Shown in pieces: positions 57,496 through 64,000 of a stretch of 64,000 nt of DNA; positions within the stretch are counted from its first letter, which is position 1; the number at the start of each line of letters is the position of its first letter. The notes under the pieces are model-generated. The model saw only the letters and a list, made by a program, of their open reading frames with translations, was not told where the DNA came from and did not search any database. Origin of the DNA: Glandiceps talaboti (taxonomy: Eukaryota > Hemichordata > Enteropneusta > Spengelidae); the NCBI RefSeq assembly GCF_964340395.1, contig NC_135551.1, forward strand, positions 2,285,501-2,349,500, read 5' to 3'. Both the position numbers and the translations under genes were made by a program.

Positions 57496-59409
57496 CTTGT
57501 GTACCACTGTGGGGTGGGGTTTTTTTTAATTTAAGGTTGTTTGTTTTTAAAAATTCTGTCAATTTCATTATTACAATAATCTGAATTACTACAGATAATA
57601 ATATATTTGAAAGGTACTAGTACATGTGTAGTCCATGTTACAAATAATGACAAATGTCTAGTTGTGGCATGGGCAGCCAAACTTACCACATATCACAATT
57701 TTCAATTCACACTGTAAAATAGTTTGGGAAAGAGCAAGCGCTATATTGAAGAGCTTTGTGGATAGGTTCATGAACCTTACAAGTTAGCCAAATTATTGTC
57801 ACTTTTAAAGTACAGCATAGGGATGTTATTTCCATTAAGCAAGGCTTTGCATGTACAATGTACAACCATATATCATCACAGCTGTCTTGCAAAACGATAG
57901 CACTACATAATCCATGTAAAGTGAAGGCAGATCACTTGGATTGTAGCAAACGACGTACCAGGATTGTGGAAAACGATACTGGTACATATGAAGTCTTTTA
58001 GACTGACAACAGACCAATACATAAGGTAGATTATCTGTAACACAGCAATCTTAATTTATTGTTCTAACTGTATTAAATCAAGTTTTTACCAAATCTACTT
58101 ACATGCAACCAATATATACTCCTTATTTCAGACTACTTTTGAGACCCATTAATTACAGATCTTACTGCTACAAAATGCTTTGTATATTTATTTCATTCTT
58201 CCTTTGTGGTCTGAATTACCTTTCTTGTTATTGTCTATTTAAATCATAAATTGTAGGGTTTTTTGTCTGTACAAGTCTCATATTGAAGACAAGCCTGCCT
58301 ACATCCTACATCATAAATTGTGTTTTGTGCCTGTTCATTGTCATGTTGATGTCAGTCCTTTGACAAAAGTTTGATTTCACAAAATTGACATCTCTTGGCG
58401 TTCCATGAACAAAATTCCTCAGTACAAGTTGTGAATAATTGGTGCATATATATGTACATTATACTTCACTATCCTTTGTAGTGAAATACAAGCAGAGCAC
58501 ACTAATGGTCTATATGTACTTATACTTTCAATCATACAAACCAAAGTATACAAATCATTTCACAAACAAACAACGCTTTCCTCAAATCTAACCATTATTT
58601 CTGTCATGAACACAAATCAACACTTTTATTACATTCACAATTCTCACAATAACAGCAAGTCCTGTCTCTCCCTATTTGTAATTGAATAAACCATAATTTT
58701 ATTCTGCGATATTGAAAACTTGGTTACTTTTAATGCAGTACGTCAACAGAGTGGGGAAGTCAACACATTATCATGTTATATTTTTAGAAAGTAAATGGAA
58801 AAGTTTGACATTTTAGATATGCCTTTTTAAAATGCTACACTAGTGACTTATGTCTGGCTATGTAGAATTTGTAGGCAGTAAGCACACATGTAGACTGATA
58901 CTCATCAAACCATCTCATCTCACAACTCTCTCTAATTACAAATCTTTTTGTAAGCATATAAATATAACAAAACTGGATTGTATCAAAGTTTACTTCCTTC
59001 AAGATGTTATGAATACTTATTTCTCTGAAATGAAATATTTCCGTTTCAGTTTCAAAATAATAACATAATTGAATATAACCTCCCAGACTTCCCTGGCCTG
59101 TTTACATCACGATCTGTCATTTTGGTTCAATGTCTCACTAACTGATTGCAATGCTATCAACAACAACCCAATTTATACTTTTCATGAGCCGGGGGATGGG
59201 TGACTGGACACCTACAAGCTTTTCATTAGTTATCTTCCAGCACCCAGTCGCATTTGTCATTTTCATTTCATTATTTTTTATTTATTAATTTGTGTTATTG
59301 CAAATAAAGCACTTATATATAATTTAAAAAAATTAATTTAGCTATGCCCTATTGGCAGTTAACAGCATGCCTGTTTGTAGATATTTACATAATATTCACT
59401 ATATGTAAA
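57496..59409. other. QKI upstream intron or flank, nothing recognised
   Basis: AT-rich unique sequence. I looked for the QUA1 exon on the minus strand and did not find it. Confidence 0.45.
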
Positions 59410-59875
59410 TAATGTCACTCTTGTGTTCAGACATCTCAATGAGGAAATATTTACATATTGACTTCATTTGAATATAGTCAATTAGGCTGATGTACGTTAT
59501 CACTTCCCATTGACACCAATCAGTTTGAGTGTTCATTTACATAATGACTTCATTTGAATATAGTGAATTAGGGTGATGTACGTTATCACTCCCCTTTGTA
59601 ACAAATCAGTTTGAGTGTTCATTTACATAATGACTTCATTTGAATATAGTCAATTAGGGTGATGTACGTTATCACTCCCCATTGTCACCAATCAGTTTGA
59701 GTGTTCATTTACATAATGACTTCATTTGAATAAAGTCAATTCGGCTGATGTACGTTATCACTCCCCACTGTGACCAATCAGTTTGAGTGTTCATTTACAT
59801 AATGACTTCATTTGTATATAGTCAATTAGGCTGATGTATGTTATCACTCCCCATTGTCACCAATCAGTTTGAATG
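59410..59875. repeat. ~86-bp tandem repeat, 5 copies
   Basis: Units include CATTTACATAATGACTTCAT, GGTGATGTACGTTATCACTC and CACCAATCAGTTTGAGTGTT. GATGTACGTTATC is near-palindromic. The first unit is the most diverged. Confidence 0.9.
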
Positions 59876-60570
59876 CATTTTTTTTCAAACCAATCGGTTT
59901 AAACATGATTTTCAAACCCATTAATCGTCACTGATTGCTAACATTACAAGTGGTTAGTGCTGGTGAGACATTGAAACATAATCAATGATTGTGATGTACA
60001 CTGGCTAAGACATCACATTTGTTACACAAATGAAAAGTTCTATTCACAAGTTAAAAAAAAAATTTGGAAGCACATCCTCAAGTTTCCGTCTACAACTTGC
60101 TTCCAAGGCTTTGTGAATCAGAGTAGAAATTTGAACCCAGTGTTCATGTACATTCATGCTTGGTTAAGGTTGTTGTATAGGCTATTTTTCATCCAATTCT
60201 TTATTGTAGAAATATTGTTGTAACTTTGTTAAAAATAAAGATATTGACTCCAAATTGTCAGTGATTATCCCTTTAATATTAAAAATTACAAACATTTAAA
60301 TTATATGTTTACAGATATGCTGAAACTTGACACCTGGGATTTATTTAAGCAAACTACATCTAGCTTGAAAGAAAATGTGACTCCTGCTAAGCCCTGAAGA
60401 ATAAAGCCCAGAAGCTTGGTGATTTTAGGAGTTTTGTAGTTGTGGCAAAGTCTAACAAGTTGACAATCAGTTACATCACACCATCATGCATGTTTGCCTG
60501 CAGTTATTTCTTTTTCTGAGGTTAGATTCCATAGTTGTTTGTATTTGAGTGTATTCCATAGTCTAAACAA

Positions 60571-60765
60571 ATGTGTTGAAAGCCCAATTCTAACACTATG
60601 TGCTATAGATGGAGAGACTAGTCTGAAAGCCCAATTCTAACACTATGTGCTATAGATGGAGAGACTAGTCTGAAAGCCCAATTCTAACACTATGTGCTAT
60701 AGATGTAGAGACTAGTCTGAAAGCCCAATTCTAACACTATGCGCTATAGATGGAGAGACTAGTCA
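60571..60765. repeat. 47-bp minisatellite, 4 copies
   Basis: The unit contains TGAAAGCCCAATTCTAACAC and TATAGATGGAGAGACTAGTC. Confidence 0.92.
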
Positions 60766-61744
60766 AGGTACATGCCCTAAGTTAGATGCCTGTAATGATT
60801 TGATATAGATTCAAGTACTCATACATAACATCCAATCAAACATCTAAAAAGATGATGCTAATCAGCCAAACATAACATAAAACATTATCAAAAGAAGTTT
60901 TCTGAGCACTTTAATCTCTATTCTACACCAAGTTTTGGTATGCTAATCGACAGTATCAGCATATTGTTGACAGAGACAATAGCTTTCTTTATGATACGGA
61001 GCTGACCTGCCTGTTAATGACAGTACACATTTCAAACTGTATTCAAACCCTGTAAATGACTTAGAGATTAAATACTATGTCTTTGATCATTGTGGTGCCA
61101 TGGTTTGAAAACAGACAGAGATGTCTGATTACATGTAACAAAGCAATTATTGACTCAGATGCAATCCAAATTTGTAAAACAATAGATACTACACAAAGGT
61201 GAGTAAGAACAGAGTAGGGTTACTATTACAACTAAGGCTAAACCATTGCATTTCAGGGCGGGGCTTGAGTATTTTGACCCCACAATTTTTTTTCAACCAC
61301 CGTGACAGCAATTTTTTTTTTCGAAAGCAAGTAGACAGCAAATTTTGTTTTTGCCTGGTATCAGCACAAGCAAATGTTTTTCTTAAATATTAAGCTTTAA
61401 ATTTTACTATTGTTTCGTCATGTCCTATAACTTAAGATAATACAGACAACCCTAGTCAAGTGTCACTGTAATTTTTTGCACTTTCAGCACAACAAATACT
61501 TGTTTTACCCCACTCTGGAAACAAATCTTTTTTCCTCCAGTCCCCCACCCCCCTCCCCGAACAGAAATCAAATGGTTTACCCATGTTACAGCATTATGTA
61601 AGATGACATTAATCTTTACACCCAGATATGGGGTTTGAGGTAGGAGGTTGTGTGGCAGAAGGGCCAAACAACCAAGGCTTCCAGTCTAGGGGGTGGATTC
61701 AGTTTCAAGATTCTTTGTAATATGTTGAAAATTATTGTGATGGG

Positions 61745-62230
61745 GGGACAACACCAAGCTACTTGTCAGAATTAGTTGTTATTGGTCAATCAGTACACAA
61801 CACAACACAACAAAGAGTGTTGGAGTGTCTTTTTTCTATTAACGACCATAGGAAAAACCAGTACACATTATTTAGTTATAGAACTTTTATTGTAACTGTA
61901 TATGCACCAAAACTGTGGAATTATCTTCCATCTGATCTTTGGTTGAGTTATTCAAGGCAAATCTTAAAACATTCCTATTTCGTCAAAGTTATTGTTGAAG
62001 TGGTTGTGTCTTAATTTTTATGGGTTTCTAATGTCTCCTGTATTGTCTCTTTTGTTGTTTTAAATTAAACTGTTCACTTGTGATTTTATGATGTGATGTG
62101 GTAAGCAGTTTTTTATAGGTTTTTTTCTCTGAATCATGTTTTTAAATTTTGCAATTCGTTATGTACAGATCGTTGAGACCTATGTTGTGTAATGGTCTTT
62201 AAACAATAAATTATTATTATCATTATTTAA
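61745..62230 (+). mobile_element. CR1/L2-like LINE 3' end
   Basis: The translation PSYLSELV, then FSYRTFIVTVYAPKLWNYLP, is the typical end of CR1/L2-clade ORF2 (APxLWNxLP). After a one-base frameshift it continues FKANLKTFLFRQSYC and a stop near 62009. The 3' end is AATAAATTATTATTATCATT at about 62204-62228, the short A/T microsatellite end common in this clade. It is a 5'-truncated, inactive copy. Confidence 0.75.
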
Positions 62231-63344
62231 TTATTATGGACCTTGGCATCCTGACTATACAGTGTGAAGGAATCCTGTATGTCAGGTCAACCAATTGAGT
62301 TGACCTACTTATAGGTGATACATTTACTGTGTAACTATCTATATCTATATCTACATGTCTTGTTATTTCATATCATCTACTTCTTACCTACATGTAATTA
62401 AATGACATGAGAAGTGAAATGTGACCTTCCTCAGTACCAGATGTTTTTAGTAAACATCACAATTTCTCTGTAATTTTATTTTGTTTAAAGGTCTCTGTTG
62501 GTCACATCCTTAGCTACATGTACACTACCTGCATGAGTAAACAAGTCATTGTGAATTCATTTTCTGTGACTGTATAAATTTTGAAAACAACCCTGACTCA
62601 ACTATACTGCAATGTTTGTTGTGACAGATTATATGTAACCATATAGCAATGGTAATAAGAATTTTGTCAAGCCAGACAAGTTTCTTTCTATATAACTATA
62701 TTTGTCAATGTAATGATCTGAATATGTCAAACTAAACTTCTATGATAATTAATAATTTGAAAGAAATAATTGCTTGATCAGAAATGTTTGTACATCCTGT
62801 ATATTGGATACTATCCAGTCTTTTGGTAAAGTAAGAAGAATGGGTTTAATCATTTTGTGTAACTATACCTCTGGATTTCTAGTCATGCAAAGCATACCTA
62901 ACAAAGGCAACATTTCTTGTGAATCAAACACTATTGATTGTGATGTTTGTCAGAACACCACCCATTCTCCTAATATTCAATTCCAAGACTTAATTCTATT
63001 CTTGCTCACTGCTTTGAGCAAAACATGCCTGTCGTCCAAATTACATCATAGCGACTTATTTGCCGTCTGCCATCCATGCCTGTAGTCCAAATTACAGTGC
63101 CATCATAGTGACTTATTTGCCGTCATTCATCCCTGATTTTTAACATCCAAACAAGTGCATCACACCATCTGGAAAGTCTTGTTGATTCTTGGCAAGACAA
63201 TATCACTATATTGTCATTCTTTGTAAAATAGTTACCATTGTAGTCACTTTCATTTCATTTACACTATGTGTGTGCCGACTCATATTCAAGTCTGACACCT
63301 TTTTTTACAATTGTTCTACTTTATTATGAAATCTGTGAACAGAT
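62231..63344. other. Unique AT-rich stretch
   Basis: No gene was recognised. The plus open frame at 62774-63085 has no family resemblance and ends inside a short tandem duplication. Confidence 0.4.
62999..63118. repeat. Tandem duplication, 2 copies of ~60 bp
   Basis: GTCCAAATTACA, ATCATAG and GACTTATTTGCCGTC recur about 65 bases apart. Confidence 0.75.
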
Positions 63345-63850
63345 GAATGATGCAGCATTACGTCAACACTGGCCTGTACTGGTTATGATGCAGCATTACG
63401 TCAACACTGGCCTGTACTGGTTATGATGCAGCATTACGTCAACACTGGCCTGTACTGGTTATGATGCAGCATTACGTCAACACTGGCCTGTACTGGTTAT
63501 GATGCAGCATTACGTCAACACTGGCCTGTACTGGTTATGATGCAGCATTACGTCAACACTGGCCTGTACTGGTTATGATGCAGCATTACGTCAACACTGG
63601 CCTGTACTGGTTATGATGCAGCATTACGTCAACACTGGCCTGTACTGGTTATGATGCAGCATTACGTCAACACTGGCCTGTACTGGTTATGATGCAGCAT
63701 TACATCAACACTGGCCTGTACTGGTTATGATGCAGCATTACGTCAACACTGGCCTGTACTGGTTATGATGCAGCATTACGTCAACACTGGCCTGTACTGG
63801 TTATGATGCAGCATTACGTCAACACTGGCATGTACCGGTACTGGTTATGA
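63345..63850. repeat. 38-bp minisatellite, 13 copies
   Basis: The unit is GATGCAGCATTACGTCAACA plus CTGGCCTGTACTGGTTAT. It is nearly perfect apart from one ACATC variant and a divergent last unit. Confidence 0.95.
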
Positions 63851-63874
63851 TAGGTCAATTCTTTATATGACTTG

Positions 63875-64000
63875 ATAACAAATCTAGCTAATCTTAGATA
63901 ACCAAACATATCTAGCTAATCTTAGATAACCAAACAGATCTAGCTAATCTTAGATAACCAAACAGATCTAGCTAATCTTAGATAACCAAACAGATCTAGC
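63875..64000. repeat. 28-bp minisatellite running off the window edge
   Basis: The unit ATCTAGCTAATCTTAGATAA plus CCAAACAG occurs at least four times. TTATCTAAG/CTTAGATAA symmetry is present. The right end is unknown. Confidence 0.9.

Noticed and set aside
61199-61393. Short plus-strand frame before the CR1/L2-like fragment as more of its ORF2
   Set aside because: The residues are low-complexity Phe/Asn and do not match reverse transcriptase or tail motifs.

Overview
This window is eukaryotic nuclear DNA. The genes are split by GT-AG introns, AT-rich intron and intergenic sequence fills most of the space, and micro- and minisatellites are unusually dense. The gene content, the small TIR and Helentron-like elements and the CR1/L2-like retrotransposon ends suggest a marine invertebrate animal (lancelet, hemichordate, brachiopod or mollusc type). 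The species cannot be fixed from sequence alone.

Three protein-coding genes are recognised by reading exons directly. (1) The 3' part of ACAT2, cytosolic acetyl-CoA acetyltransferase (thiolase), is on + at 2187-9282: five exons, the C-terminal 273 residues, and earlier exons lying left of the window. (2) SAP18, the Sin3/ASAP-complex subunit, is on - at 12026-18633: three coding exons and about 150 residues, probably complete. It is tail-to-tail with ACAT2. (3) A quaking/held-out-wings STAR RNA-binding protein gene (QKI) is on - at 35625-55807: five coding exons covering the KH and QUA2 domains, the linker and a nuclear-type C-terminal exon. The QUA1 exons (right) and the last exon or 3' UTR (left) were not found. 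ACAT2 works in mevalonate precursor synthesis, while SAP18 and QKI both act in chromatin or RNA processing. They are neighbours, not an operon.

Layout: 1-2186 upstream intron of ACAT2 with a 753-bp TIR element and fragments of a dispersed repeat; 2187-9660 ACAT2, with large arrays in three introns; 9660-12025 gene-poor; 12026-18640 SAP18 with 34-bp and 37-bp minisatellites in its introns; 19310-20178 a decayed LINE 3' end; 21395-23640 a 14-mer G-rich array; 24060-25336 the longest copy of a Helentron-like element; 26-35.6 kb gene-poor (possible QKI 3' flank); 35.6-55.8 kb QKI, whose 13-kb intron holds at least six separate arrays; 55.8-64 kb QKI upstream intron or flank with further arrays and a CR1/L2-like LINE end.

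The most unusual observation is that in all three genes one exon's 3' end, together with its 5' splice site, has been copied downstream into the intron. ACAT2 carries about 30 donor copies at 2304-4060, QKI seven at 39107-39449, and SAP18 two at 16166-16272. Each array starts at a functional exon edge and extends into the intron. In ACAT2 the same intron also ends in an array of T-rich, branch-point-like units abutting the acceptor. By eye, tandem repeats occupy roughly a quarter of the window. All coordinates were read by hand, and copy numbers of long arrays are approximate.
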